Source of the DNA: an uncultured Candidatus Entotheonella sp.
Lineage (GTDB): Bacteria; Tectomicrobia; Entotheonellia; Entotheonellales; Entotheonellaceae
Reading direction: 5' to 3'
NCBI GenBank assembly: GCA_958295825.1
Contig: OY282375.1
Coordinates: 3,085,489 to 3,149,488, forward strand
Length of the DNA: 64,000 bases
A program made the position numbers and the translations under genes. Below are positions 54,159-62,373 of this stretch, piece after piece. The notes under the pieces were generated by a model that saw only the letters and a program-made list of their open reading frames with translations, did not search any database and was not told the origin of the DNA. Position 1 is the first letter of the stretch. Each line of letters begins with the position of its first letter.

Positions 54159-54293
54159 TTACCACTGATCCGTGTACGTACCGTTCTGTCCGGCGCCCCG
54201 TGGCGGCGTCGTGTACCACTTCCAGAAACTGCCGAGAGCGACGTGCAGGCGTTTCATGCCGTTCAGGAGCCATGTCAGGAATCGGTCGCCCAT
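54159..54293 (-). CDS. 44-residue small protein upstream of the transfer genes
   Basis: ATG at 54293 with AAAGGAC 6 bases upstream; stop TAA at 54159. It begins MGDRFLTWLLNGMKRLHVAL and continues GSFWKWYTTPPRGAGQNGTY. An amphipathic, Trp-rich N-terminal helix could contact membrane. No family recognised. A 72-residue frame overlapping it in another phase is less convincing because it lacks a ribosome site. Confidence 0.5.
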   Translation of the reverse strand: MGDRFLTWLLNGMKRLHVALGSFWKWYTTPPRGAGQNGTYTDQW

Positions 54294-54333
54294 CGTTATG
54301 TCCTTTCTTTAGCTTCGCGTGCGCCTGCGTTCC

Positions 54334-54507
54334 TCATCCCGACAAGCGATTCGGAGCTTCGCCCAGCGCAGCCGCGCGGCCTGTCCATTCGGTTACGCGC
54401 CTTCTGCCCAGGCCCTGCCAGCGGGCGCGGTGCCGGCCCTCGTGTCCCTTCATGCGAATGCAGGACACCTTCTGAAATCGGCCGAGCTTCTCGTTGCAGC
54501 GTGCCAT
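54334..54507 (-). CDS. 57-residue basic protein with C-x11-C-x5-H-x4-H motif
   Basis: ATG at 54507 with a very good GGAAAGGAGG site. Sequence starts MARCNEKLGRFQKVSCIRMK and continues GHEGRHRARWQGLGRRRVTE. Cys4, Cys16, His22 and His27 form a plausible zinc site of the C...C...GH-x-G-x-H type seen in small phage proteins. It lies 40 bases upstream of the 54159-54293 gene, same direction; with that gene it leads the transfer region. It could be a small regulator; unproven. Confidence 0.55.
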   Translation of the reverse strand: MARCNEKLGRFQKVSCIRMKGHEGRHRARWQGLGRRRVTEWTGRAAALGEAPNRLSG

Positions 54508-54670
54508 GAAGCCTCCTTTCCGGACGAGTGGAGAAGGCGCCTCCCAGGGGTAAGACTGGAAGGCGCCGGTCTACTGCCGTTTGTGACCTCCTTTCGGTAT
54601 AGTTAGGGTTATCATCCTTACTCTGGGGTGGCCTCGGTGCCTGCTAAACCATGGTGCCACCCAAAGCAGA

Positions 54671-55081
54671 ATGGAAGGGCTAATGGATACGCAACCCCCG
54701 GCGGACAAGCCCGTCTTGAGACAGGTCATCAATCAACTAGCCACAATGCAGGCCGAGCTGACCGAGATTAAGCAGCTCTTAGTCTCAGTCACCGAGCTTG
54801 AATGGTTGCTCAGAAAATACTTGCCGGAGGTCCAAAATGTGGATACCATAATCCAAAATCTGAACCCTGTAAAGAGAGAAGGTACTCTGACGTACAACAA
54901 GCCAATTCAGCAGTTAAAAAACCAACGCGAATATCTTCTCGAATGTCAAATATGCGGTTTTATCTGGACTTCCAGAAAAATTCCCAAGCGTTGTAGTGGA
55001 TCAAAAAGGTGTAAAAATTGGATCCGAACATCGGGGAAACGCGATGAAGAAACAAATCAGGAACGGGGAATGCAATTCTGA
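54671..55081 (+). CDS. Hypothetical protein with coiled coil and zinc ribbon
   Basis: 136 residues. The N-terminal helical part (VLRQVINQLATMQAELTEIK) looks coiled-coil; the C-terminal part has LECQICGFIWTSRKIPKRCS...KRCKNW, a zinc ribbon of the C-x2-C...C-x4-C type. DNA is more AT-rich than the surrounding genes. First of four plus-strand genes leading to the second integrase. A 38-base inverted-repeat region (GGGTGG...CCACCC, 54625-54663) lies just upstream and may be regulatory. Family unknown. Confidence 0.55.
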   Translation: MEGLMDTQPPADKPVLRQVINQLATMQAELTEIKQLLVSVTELEWLLRKYLPEVQNVDTIIQNLNPVKREGTLTYNKPIQQLKNQREYLLECQICGFIWTSRKIPKRCSGSKRCKNWIRTSGKRDEETNQERGMQF

Positions 55082-55110
55082 TGATGATCACACTTACGTG
55101 AGGATGTCTG

Positions 55111-55458
55111 ATGGCCGAGGAATACGTCAGCAAGGAGCAGTTCGGTGAGTTCGTGAAGCGCATCGAGGCGGGTTTTGCTCATGTGAACGAGTTTGCCGAC
55201 CAGCGCTATGACAGCATCAATCAGCGGTTGGCTGATGCTGAAAAGGCGCGGGAACAAAACTTGATTCACATCAACCAGCGCTTCGACAACATGAATCGGG
55301 GCATGAATCAGCGTTTTGACGACTTGAAGGACGGCATCGGCGACATCCGGGCGGACATGCGCCAGATGCGCAATTGGCTGGTGTGGCTTTTCGGCTTGGT
55401 GGTCTTCGGCTTTATCGGTTCAATCGTGCTGATTCTGTTCAGAGACGTCTTCAAGTAG
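55111..55458 (+). CDS. Coiled-coil protein with C-terminal membrane anchor, paralogue of 12562-12876
   Basis: 115 residues; GAGGATG precedes the ATG. Opens MAEEYVSKEQFGEFVKRIEA, then coiled-coil repeats (NQRFDNMNRGMNQRFDDLK) and a C-terminal membrane helix (WLVWLFGLVVFGFIGSIVLI). It matches the protein at 12562-12876 in both the head and the tail. Its occurrence near both ends of the element is notable. Function unknown. Confidence 0.6.
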   Translation: MAEEYVSKEQFGEFVKRIEAGFAHVNEFADQRYDSINQRLADAEKAREQNLIHINQRFDNMNRGMNQRFDDLKDGIGDIRADMRQMRNWLVWLFGLVVFGFIGSIVLILFRDVFK

Positions 55459-55513
55459 GACTGATGCGGGCTACCAATAGACAAGCAGGACGTAGGCGGG
55501 GTGAACACATAAA

Positions 55514-55888
55514 ATGGGAACAATCCCCCCAGGACAGCAACTCCAGAAGTTACTCGGCGAGGTGCCCGGTTACGAAGCTGACGATATCGTGACCCTTCTG
55601 CCCTTTGTCGCCGCCCTGCAAAGCGCCTTGTACGCCCGCATGATGGCCCTCCAACAACGAACTGCCATGCCCGAGACCGATTACCTGCTGACTACGAACG
55701 AGATCGCGACCCGTCTCGGCAAGTCCACCAAGTGGGTGCGCGACAACATAAAGTCGCTGCCCTTCGCCTTTCAGGTCGGCAAGGATCACCGTTTTTCCGC
55801 CCGTGGTCTTGAGGAATGGATTGCCGAGCACCGAGCGGCTAAAATGGCCGCGGCACTGCCCCTGCAAAGGAGGCAGCATGCGAGGTAA
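55514..55888 (+). CDS. Excisionase-like helix-turn-helix protein
   Basis: 124 residues. The C-terminal half is an HTH_17/excisionase-type winged helix: YLLTTNEIATRLGKSTKWVR, DNIKSLPFAFQVGKDHRFSA and GLEEWIAEHRA. The N-terminal helix bundle (ADDIVTLLPFVAALQSALYA) may dimerise. It overlaps the start of the recombinase by 11 bases, the standard xis-int arrangement, and probably directs excision. Confidence 0.75.
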   Translation: MGTIPPGQQLQKLLGEVPGYEADDIVTLLPFVAALQSALYARMMALQQRTAMPETDYLLTTNEIATRLGKSTKWVRDNIKSLPFAFQVGKDHRFSARGLEEWIAEHRAAKMAAALPLQRRQHAR

Positions 55889-56906
55889 TGGGAGAGTTTT
55901 TCGTCGAGGTTCAATCTGGTGGGTTGCGTACTATCATGATGGCCACGAATATCGCGAGTCATCGAAATCGCGGGAACGCACAGCTGCTGTAAGGTTGCTG
56001 CGCCTGCGACTCGGGGAGCTTACGGCGGGTGTAGTACTTTCCCTTGAGCCGAGCCGGAAGATGACTCACACCGTCATGATGGATGATCTGTTCGACCTGC
56101 TTGAGCAGAACTACCAAGTCAACAACCGTGCGAGCAAGAGCAACAGCACCTTTCTCAAGCGGTTGCGGCAGCGCTTCGCCGGGTACACGGTCCAAGGCTG
56201 TACCGCCTTGGCCATTAGTCATTACATTGCCGACATGCAACGCGCAGGGCGTAAGGCGCCGACCATTAACAGGGAGTTAGCTACCCTTCGATCTGCCTTT
56301 CGAGTCGGATACCAACACGATCTCGTGGCGCGAGTGCCGGCCATCAAGCAGCTGCCGGAATTATCGGTACGCAACGAGTTTTTTACCCCTGAGGAGATTG
56401 ACGAATTGATCCCTCATTTGCCCGAGTACTTACGCGACGTCGTTCTGTTCGCATCCCTGACGGGATGGCGGAGAGGTGAAATTGTCAGTTTGCAATGGTC
56501 CAACGTCAATCGTTCGGGGGCAGTTATCCGTTTGGAGCCCGATCAGAACAAAGGCCGTACGGTTCGTGTCCTGGCACTGCAAGGTAAACTGGCTGCGTTG
56601 ATTGAGCGCCGGTGGCGCGCCCGCAAGGTCGGGCGGACCTTGGCGCAGCACGTTTTCCACCGTGCCGGCCGTCCACTGAACGACATCCGTCGTCCGTGGT
56701 TGAAAGCCTGTCACCAAGCCGGCCTGGGCCATCGCTGGTTCCATAGTTTACGCCGCAGTGCAGCCCGCAATATGTCCCTCCAAGGAATTCCGGAGAAAGT
56801 GATCATGTCGATCATGGGCCACAAGACGCGCGTCATGTTCGACCGCTACAATATAATCACCGAATCGGACCAGCGCGCGTATGCGGAACGGCTTTTTGGG
56901 TCGTAA
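55878..56906 (+). CDS. Second tyrosine recombinase
   Basis: 342 residues from the ATG at 55878, which has AAAGGAGG upstream. N-terminal arm and SAM-like domains (VFRRGSIWWVAYYHDGHEYR; ASKSNSTFLKRLRQRFAGYT). Catalytic residues: Arg in SLTGWRRGEIVSLQW, Lys in DQNKGRTVRVLAL, H-x-x-R in FHSLRRSAARNM, MGHKTRVMFDRYNI with His and the nucleophilic Tyr. It differs from the integrase at 7282. It may be the true right-end integrase of the ICE or belong to a separate small element. Confidence 0.88.
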   Translation: MRGNGRVFRRGSIWWVAYYHDGHEYRESSKSRERTAAVRLLRLRLGELTAGVVLSLEPSRKMTHTVMMDDLFDLLEQNYQVNNRASKSNSTFLKRLRQRFAGYTVQGCTALAISHYIADMQRAGRKAPTINRELATLRSAFRVGYQHDLVARVPAIKQLPELSVRNEFFTPEEIDELIPHLPEYLRDVVLFASLTGWRRGEIVSLQWSNVNRSGAVIRLEPDQNKGRTVRVLALQGKLAALIERRWRARKVGRTLAQHVFHRAGRPLNDIRRPWLKACHQAGLGHRWFHSLRRSAARNMSLQGIPEKVIMSIMGHKTRVMFDRYNIITESDQRAYAERLFGS

Positions 56907-57006
56907 TGCGGACAATGACGCGGACAATCTCTGATTTGCAGATTCAAGGGGATTGATTCTAAAGGGGTTTTGGGGTGACAGAATTTCGTAACAAAGGAAA
57001 CAGCAC

Positions 57007-58308
57007 ATGGCTGAAGATAACGCTCCATTGGACACCCCCTCGCCTCGCGCTGGCGTATTTTTCGTCCCGCTGCTGGTGCTGGTGCTGGCGGTCGGCGGCT
57101 ATTTCGGCGTGCAGTGGTGGCTCTACACGCTGAGCCACGTGGCGACCGACGACGCGCGCGTGAAGGGCACGCTGATTACGGTGAGCGCGGAAGTGCCGGG
57201 GCGTTTACTGAACGTGCCGGTCAAGGCGGGGCAGCCGATCAAGCAAGGTGACCTGTTGGCCCGCATCGACCCGGAGTTCTACGAGCTGGAAGTCGCGCAA
57301 CGGCAGGCCGCTCTGGAGGCGGTGCAGAGCCAACTGGCCCGCGCTGAAATCGAACACGAATTGGAGCAGGCCCTGACCGAGGGTCACATCGATCGTTCCG
57401 AAGCTGTCTTGAACGCCTCGCAGAGCCAACTGAGCGAAGTCCAGGGCGCCGCACAACTGGAAGACGAACGCGTCCAGGCTGAACTGTGGGAACAGGAAGC
57501 CGCCGTCGAGGAGACGAGAGCCCAGTTGGCAGGCACCAAGGCACAACTCGACGTGGCAGCAGCCGAAAACGAGCGCGCCATGCAATTGTTTCAGGACGGC
57601 ATCATCTCCGCCGAGCAGCGGGACCAGGTAACGGCAGCCTACGATCTCGCCTTGGCCCAACACCAATCGGTGCAGAAGAGCCTGGACCAGGCCCTCGCGC
57701 TGCTACAAGGGGCGAGGGCTGAAAGCCAGCGCGTGCAACTGCGCCTCGAAAGCGTGCGCACCCAGGAACGAAAGGTCGAAGAGTCACAAGTGCTGAAAAC
57801 CCTGGCGGTTGCGGAGCGCCAGCGCAATATGGCACAGGCTGCGGTGGTGAAGAATCTCCGCGCCAAGGTCAAGGAGGCGGAAACCGAACTCGCCCTGGCG
57901 CGCCTGCGATTGGAAAAGACGGTTATCCACAGCCCAGTGACCGGTTTCGTCAGCCAAGCGATCGCCGACTCCGGCGAACGCGTTCAGGCCGGACAGCCGA
58001 TCGCCATTGTGAACGACCCGCAGGACGTGTGGGTCAGCGCCAACATCGAGGAAACCCGAATCCGCCAAGTGCAGTTGGGGCAGGCAGTGGATATCGCGGT
58101 GGACGCCTATCCCGACCGGTCGTTTCAAGGTCAGGTGCACCAGATCGGCGCTGCCACGCGGTCCGAGTTCGCCATTATTCCAGCGGGCAGCGCCTCGGCC
58201 CACTTCATCAAGGTGACGCAGCGCATCCCGGTGCGCATTGCGGTCGAGAATCCGGACAATCTGCTGAAGCCGGGGATGATGGTAGAGGTAGGAATCCAGG
58301 TACGGTGA
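57007..58308 (+). CDS. HlyD/EmrA-family membrane-fusion protein
   Basis: 433 residues. Periplasmic adaptor linking an inner-membrane exporter to an outer-membrane channel. N-terminal anchor GVFFVPLLVLVLAVGGYFGV, then VATDDARVKGTLITVSAEVP, the EmrA-type start of the lipoyl domain. A coiled coil of about 190 residues (QAALEAVQSQLARAEIEHEL onward) follows, then the second lipoyl half, LEKTVIHSPVTGFVSQAIA, and the beta-barrel, NIEETRIRQVQLGQAVDIAV. No transporter gene follows in the window; the next gene is convergent. Confidence 0.88.
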   Translation: MAEDNAPLDTPSPRAGVFFVPLLVLVLAVGGYFGVQWWLYTLSHVATDDARVKGTLITVSAEVPGRLLNVPVKAGQPIKQGDLLARIDPEFYELEVAQRQAALEAVQSQLARAEIEHELEQALTEGHIDRSEAVLNASQSQLSEVQGAAQLEDERVQAELWEQEAAVEETRAQLAGTKAQLDVAAAENERAMQLFQDGIISAEQRDQVTAAYDLALAQHQSVQKSLDQALALLQGARAESQRVQLRLESVRTQERKVEESQVLKTLAVAERQRNMAQAAVVKNLRAKVKEAETELALARLRLEKTVIHSPVTGFVSQAIADSGERVQAGQPIAIVNDPQDVWVSANIEETRIRQVQLGQAVDIAVDAYPDRSFQGQVHQIGAATRSEFAIIPAGSASAHFIKVTQRIPVRIAVENPDNLLKPGMMVEVGIQVR

Positions 58309-58314
58309 GGCAGG

Positions 58315-58704
58315 TTATCCCCCGACCATGGGCAGGATTTTGATGAACTCCACGCAGGTGTCCGGCTTGACGACCAGGACTTCGTCAGGATCGCAGACTC
58401 GTTGGTTGTCGATCACAACCATGAACTCGCGAGCCGCGAACGCCCGCTGAGCGCGTTCGATTTCCTCACGGAGGCTATGCAGAGCAAGCGGTGCAACGCC
58501 CAGAAGCTCTTCGGGTGAAAACGCCTCGCCACTGAGGCTTGGTCTTTGCCGGTCGGCGCACTCCGATAATTCCTGTTCGATCTTCCGCGCAATGAGTTCC
58601 CACACGCTGAAGCCCGCCGCCGGCACGACGACGGACACCGGCACCGTGCGTTGGCCGGTCGACAGACCGAAAATATGCGTCGTGACGGTCAGCCGTATGC
58701 CCAC
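58315..58704 (-). CDS. MoaD/ThiS-like sulphur-carrier protein, extended
   Basis: 129 residues ending FIKILPMVGG, the Gly-Gly tail that MoaD-type proteins use as thiocarboxylate. The N-terminal strand GIRLTVTTHIFG and the loop VCDPDEVLVVKPDTCVEFIK fit a ubiquitin-like beta-grasp. At 129 residues it is longer than MoaD (about 80), with an inserted helical stretch in the middle. It starts 2 bases after the tungsten-enzyme gene, so a role in its pterin cofactor synthesis is the natural inference. Confidence 0.75.
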   Translation of the reverse strand: MGIRLTVTTHIFGLSTGQRTVPVSVVVPAAGFSVWELIARKIEQELSECADRQRPSLSGEAFSPEELLGVAPLALHSLREEIERAQRAFAAREFMVVIDNQRVCDPDEVLVVKPDTCVEFIKILPMVGG

Positions 58705-58706
58705 GT

Positions 58707-60551
58707 TTACTTGCCGTTTTTGACAAGCTCGGCCAGTTCCAGGATCTGCAACCGCTCGGGCGTCGGCACGCCGTCAGGCGTCCAGCCGCGCAGCGCGTAG
58801 TAGTCGTCCAGCATGCCGTTCAATTCGTCCGGCGGGCAATGCATGCCTTTGTGCATGCCCTCGGGCACCGGCTCGTGCATAACCCGATACGGCAGTATGT
58901 CCTGCTCACGCCCGATGCCCTCGCGCACGTTGAAAGCCCGTTCCAGGTTCCAGATGCGCTCGCCGATGCCCTCGACGTCTTCCAGCGACAGGTCCCAACC
59001 GGTGACAGCGTTGATCATGCGGGGATAGTGCTCGTTCAGCATGCCGCCGAAGCCGCGCTCGCTGACGAAGCGGCACTGCGTCAGCGAATCGCCCACGGCG
59101 GTGAAGTGCTGGTTGTGCACGGCGAACTCAGGCTTGCCGTCGGGCGTCGTGTTGTCGTGCTCGGTGCCGTATTGCAGCGTCGGGCGGGTATCGTGGTGGC
59201 TGCCGCCGCGCGTGGAGGTCGCGTAGCCGAGGCTCATGCCCTTGAGCACACGGGCGGAGTGGGCCGGCATTTCCAGCGCTTTGACGGCGTACAGAAAGCG
59301 GCTGGCCTCGTCTCCCAAATGCGCCGCCAGGCGCGCCGAGCCCTCGGCCAGCAGGTCTCCCAGGCCGCGCCGGTAAGCCGTATCCTCGATGAGATCGAGG
59401 ATCGCGTGGTAATCGCCGAAATTGAGGTCGCGCCCGGCGCGTTCGCGGCTCAACAGCCCCTTCTCGAAGCACTCGAAGGCAAACGCCAGGGTGACGCCGA
59501 GGCTGATCGTGTCCATGCCCAACTGATCGCACAACTCGTTGGCCTTGACGATGGACCCCTTGTGGGCGTTGTCCAGCATGGAGCCAAGGGCGAAAATCGT
59601 CTCGTATTCCGGCATCTTCCAGCGGGTGCCGGCGTATTCGCCGTCGTGCACGTGAAAGTCCTTGCCGCAGGCCACCGGGCACTTGAAACAGGTCGTATCC
59701 TTGTCGAAATAGGCCGCCTTGTAAGTCTCGCCGGAAATGGCATCGGCCTTGTCGTACCATTCGGTCTGGAGGTTGCGCACGCCCAGAGCGCCGATTTTGT
59801 TCACCATGTTGACGAGAATCGTCGTGCCGTAGTTCTTCAGCGCCGCGGTGCCAACCTTCATCGGTTCACGAGTCTCGCTCAGCAGCGTCTTGATGGCCTC
59901 GGGGTCGGCGACGCTGGTCTTGCGATTGCCCGACACGGCAACCGCCTTGAGATGTTTGGAACCCATCACCGCGCCAAGGCCGCCGCGTCCGGCGACTCCG
60001 TCGCGGCTCTTGTCCCAGGTATGCACGGCGCAGGCGAAGCGCACTTGATTTTCGCCCGCCGGTCCGATGGCGCAGACTTCCACGTTGCCCCCCTCACGGT
60101 CGCGGATGGCGTGGTTGGTTTCCTGTGTGTAACGCCCCCACAGGTCGCCAGCGGGCTTGATCTCGGCGCCTGCCTCGTGCACCAACAGGTACACGGGCTC
60201 GGCGGCGCGGCCGGTAATGGCGATGGCCTCGAAGCCGCTGCGTTTCTGGACCGCAGCGAACATGCCGCCAAAGGTGGTGTCGAAAAACAAGCCGGTAAGC
60301 GGGGATTTCGTGCCGGCACAGCAGCGCGTGGCGCCGGGAACCGTGGTGTCGGTGGTGGGACCAACGGCAAAAACGATGACGTTTTCGGGTGTCAGGGGCT
60401 CAATGCCCGCGGCCAGGCGCTCGTACAGCAAACGGATGGCGAAACCGTTGCCGCCGAGATACTGCCTGGCAAACATTTCATCGAACGTTTCGATGGCAAC
60501 TTGACCGCTGCTCAGATTGACATTTAGTATGCGCCCATGGTATCCGTGCAT
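58707..60551 (-). CDS. aor: Aldehyde ferredoxin oxidoreductase
   Basis: Tungstopterin enzyme oxidising aldehydes to acids, or reducing acids, with ferredoxin. 614 residues from the ATG at 60551 (CGGAGG site). Opening MHGYHGRILNVNLSSGQVAI is typical. The 4Fe-4S ligands are CFKCPVACGKD (C-x2-C-x3-C) and the later Cys in GDSLTQCRF. Pterin-binding regions AGRGGLGAVMGSKHLKAVAV and LKGMSLGYATSTRGGSHHD are intact. Coupled with a MoaD-like gene. Points to an anaerobic or facultative lifestyle. Confidence 0.93.
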   Translation of the reverse strand: MHGYHGRILNVNLSSGQVAIETFDEMFARQYLGGNGFAIRLLYERLAAGIEPLTPENVIVFAVGPTTDTTVPGATRCCAGTKSPLTGLFFDTTFGGMFAAVQKRSGFEAIAITGRAAEPVYLLVHEAGAEIKPAGDLWGRYTQETNHAIRDREGGNVEVCAIGPAGENQVRFACAVHTWDKSRDGVAGRGGLGAVMGSKHLKAVAVSGNRKTSVADPEAIKTLLSETREPMKVGTAALKNYGTTILVNMVNKIGALGVRNLQTEWYDKADAISGETYKAAYFDKDTTCFKCPVACGKDFHVHDGEYAGTRWKMPEYETIFALGSMLDNAHKGSIVKANELCDQLGMDTISLGVTLAFAFECFEKGLLSRERAGRDLNFGDYHAILDLIEDTAYRRGLGDLLAEGSARLAAHLGDEASRFLYAVKALEMPAHSARVLKGMSLGYATSTRGGSHHDTRPTLQYGTEHDNTTPDGKPEFAVHNQHFTAVGDSLTQCRFVSERGFGGMLNEHYPRMINAVTGWDLSLEDVEGIGERIWNLERAFNVREGIGREQDILPYRVMHEPVPEGMHKGMHCPPDELNGMLDDYYALRGWTPDGVPTPERLQILELAELVKNGK

Positions 60552-60691
60552 GGTGTCCTCCGCTGGTCTTGCGCGTTTACGATTCCCTTCCATGACACCG
60601 GGGCGGCTATTCTCGCAAAGCCTCCGGGGGGAAGCAAGCGCCCTCCTTGCCAAGTTGAAGCGCGTCCATTTTTCCAGATTGACGAGGTGAC

Positions 60692-61777
60692 ATGAGCAGG
60701 CTCAAGGCCGCCATCGTTGGCGCCACAGGTATCGTCGGACAGCAGTTCGTTCTCGCTTTGCAACAGCATCCCTGGTTTACCATCGACGCCCTGGCCGCTT
60801 CACAGCGTTCGGCGGGCCGTTCGTATGGCGAGGCACTGCGGGACGCCCCCGGTGGCTCGTTGCAGTGGTACGCCGAATCACCTCCGGACAGCAGCATCTT
60901 CGACCTGCCCGTGGAAAACGCCACCGACCTCGACGCAGCGCGCTTCGACGTGATTTTCAGTGCCGTCGAATCGGACGCCGCCCGGACGCTCGAACCTCAA
61001 TATGCGCGCAGCACGCCGGTCATCAGCACCGCCTCGGCCTTGCGCTACGACAATGACGTGCCGGTGCTGTTACCGGGCGTCAACGACGATCACATCAGTC
61101 TGATCGACAACCAACGCAAAACGCGCGGCTGGCGGGGATTCGTCGCGCCAAACCCGAATTGCACCACGGTCGGGTTGGCCATCACCCTGGCTCCCCTGGT
61201 GCAACGCTTCGGCCTGGAAGCCGTCGTCATGACATCGTTACAGGCCGTCTCCGGCGCCGGACGCCATGGCGGCGTTCTGGGCCTGGACATCATCGACAAC
61301 GTCATTCCCTACATCGCCAAAGAAGAAGAGAAAGTGCGACGGGAGACGTGCAAAATTCTCGGCCACTGTACGGCGTCCGGTTTGCAGCCAGCAACGATTC
61401 GCATGAGCACGACGTGCACCCGCGTGCCGGTGTTGGAGGGGCACACCGAGAGCGTACTGGCCTTGACCACGCGGCCGGCCCCAGTGGACGAGGCGCGCGA
61501 TGCCTTCAACTGTTTCGGCGCGGAATTCGCACGGCTGGGATTGCCCTCCGCGCCGCAGCGCCTCATCGTCGTGCACGACGACCCGTTCCGGCCACAGCCG
61601 CGCCTGGACCGCACGCTGGACGACGGCATGGCCACCAGCGTGGGCCGTTTGCGGGCTGATAGTGCCTTCGAGAATGGCCTGCAATACGTGCTCTTGTCAC
61701 ACAATACCAAGATGGGCGCCGCCAAGGGTACGGTCCTAACGGCGGAGTTGTTGGTGCATCGGGGCTATATCGGCTGA
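60692..61777 (+). CDS. asd: Aspartate-semialdehyde dehydrogenase, archaeal-type
   Basis: 361 residues. Makes aspartate semialdehyde for lysine, threonine and methionine synthesis. NADP-binding GATGIVGQQFVLALQQHP at residues 10-27; catalytic Cys157 in PNPNCTTVGLAI; active-site His in SGAGRHGGVLGLDI. The spacing and the segment SALRYDNDVPVLLPGVNDDH resemble the archaeal/malonyl-CoA-reductase-like branch, so a reductase for another acyl-phosphate or acyl-CoA cannot be excluded. Divergent from aor, with a 140-base shared upstream region. Confidence 0.85.
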   Translation: MSRLKAAIVGATGIVGQQFVLALQQHPWFTIDALAASQRSAGRSYGEALRDAPGGSLQWYAESPPDSSIFDLPVENATDLDAARFDVIFSAVESDAARTLEPQYARSTPVISTASALRYDNDVPVLLPGVNDDHISLIDNQRKTRGWRGFVAPNPNCTTVGLAITLAPLVQRFGLEAVVMTSLQAVSGAGRHGGVLGLDIIDNVIPYIAKEEEKVRRETCKILGHCTASGLQPATIRMSTTCTRVPVLEGHTESVLALTTRPAPVDEARDAFNCFGAEFARLGLPSAPQRLIVVHDDPFRPQPRLDRTLDDGMATSVGRLRADSAFENGLQYVLLSHNTKMGAAKGTVLTAELLVHRGYIG

Positions 61778-61803
61778 GCCGGCGCCAGGCAGCGGGAGAT
61801 ACC

Positions 61804-62199
61804 ATGCTGACCAAAATCCACCACATCGGCATCGTGGTACGCAGTCTCGACGAGGCCTATGCCTTTTACCGCGACGCCCTGTCCCTTCCGGTTCACAAGG
61901 AAGCGATCATCCAGGATCAAGGCGTCAGGGCTGCCCTGTTAACCATTGGTGAGAGCGAGATCGAATTGCTGGAACCAATCGCGCCGGGAACCGGGGTGGC
62001 TCGCTTTCTGGCCCAGCGGGGAGAGGGTTTGCATCATCTGTGCTTCGAAACGGACGACGTCAGCCAGGAACTGGAAACCGCCAAACGGCGCGGCGTGACG
62101 CTGATCGATCAGCAACCGCGCGCCGGACTGGCTGGCATGATCTGCTTTTTGCACCCCAAGTCCAACCACGGCGTCCTGATCGAGTATGCCCAGCCGTAA
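61804..62199 (+). CDS. mce: Methylmalonyl-CoA epimerase
   Basis: 131 residues, glyoxalase-fold metalloenzyme interconverting (R)- and (S)-methylmalonyl-CoA in propionate and succinyl-CoA metabolism. Opens KIHHIGIVVRSLDEAYAFYR with a metal-ligand His. The second half has GEGLHHLCFETDDV and the closing GVLIEYAQ with ligand Glu. Length is normal. It follows asd by 26 bases and has GGGAG upstream, so the two may be cotranscribed. Confidence 0.88.
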   Translation: MLTKIHHIGIVVRSLDEAYAFYRDALSLPVHKEAIIQDQGVRAALLTIGESEIELLEPIAPGTGVARFLAQRGEGLHHLCFETDDVSQELETAKRRGVTLIDQQPRAGLAGMICFLHPKSNHGVLIEYAQP

Positions 62200-62216
62200 T
62201 ATCACGGTGCCAAATT

Positions 62217-62244
62217 TTGCACCGCGCGGATATCATGTTACACT
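62217..62244 (+). promoter_or_regulatory. Candidate sigma70 promoter upstream of the RNase E/G gene
   Basis: TTGCAC (62217-62222), a 16-base spacer and TACACT (62239-62244). It lies in the gap between the epimerase and the ribonuclease gene, which has a long 5' untranslated region of about 120 bases, as is common for autoregulated RNase E. Confidence 0.4.
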
Positions 62245-62373
62245 TGCACTCGCCTCACATTTATGCTAAGCGGTTGTAAACCGCCCCCACAATTCGTTTT
62301 GGTAACGGCCATCCCAACACCGGATACCCAAAACTATCCACCCCATGCAGATCCTGCATCAGAGAAGGTTTAG

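Noticed and set aside
54055..54273. 72-residue minus-strand frame
   Set aside because: Overlaps the 44-residue gene at 54159-54293, which has a proper ribosome site; this one does not.
53998..54670. tRNA gene as an integration target
   Set aside because: No cloverleaf-like pairing or TTCGAATC-type arm found here or near 6.9-8.2 kb.
6885..56960. Definite ICE attachment sites
   Set aside because: Searched by eye for a shared direct repeat near the two recombinases; only short matches such as GGGGATTG at 56949 versus the CRISPR repeat were seen, too short to claim.
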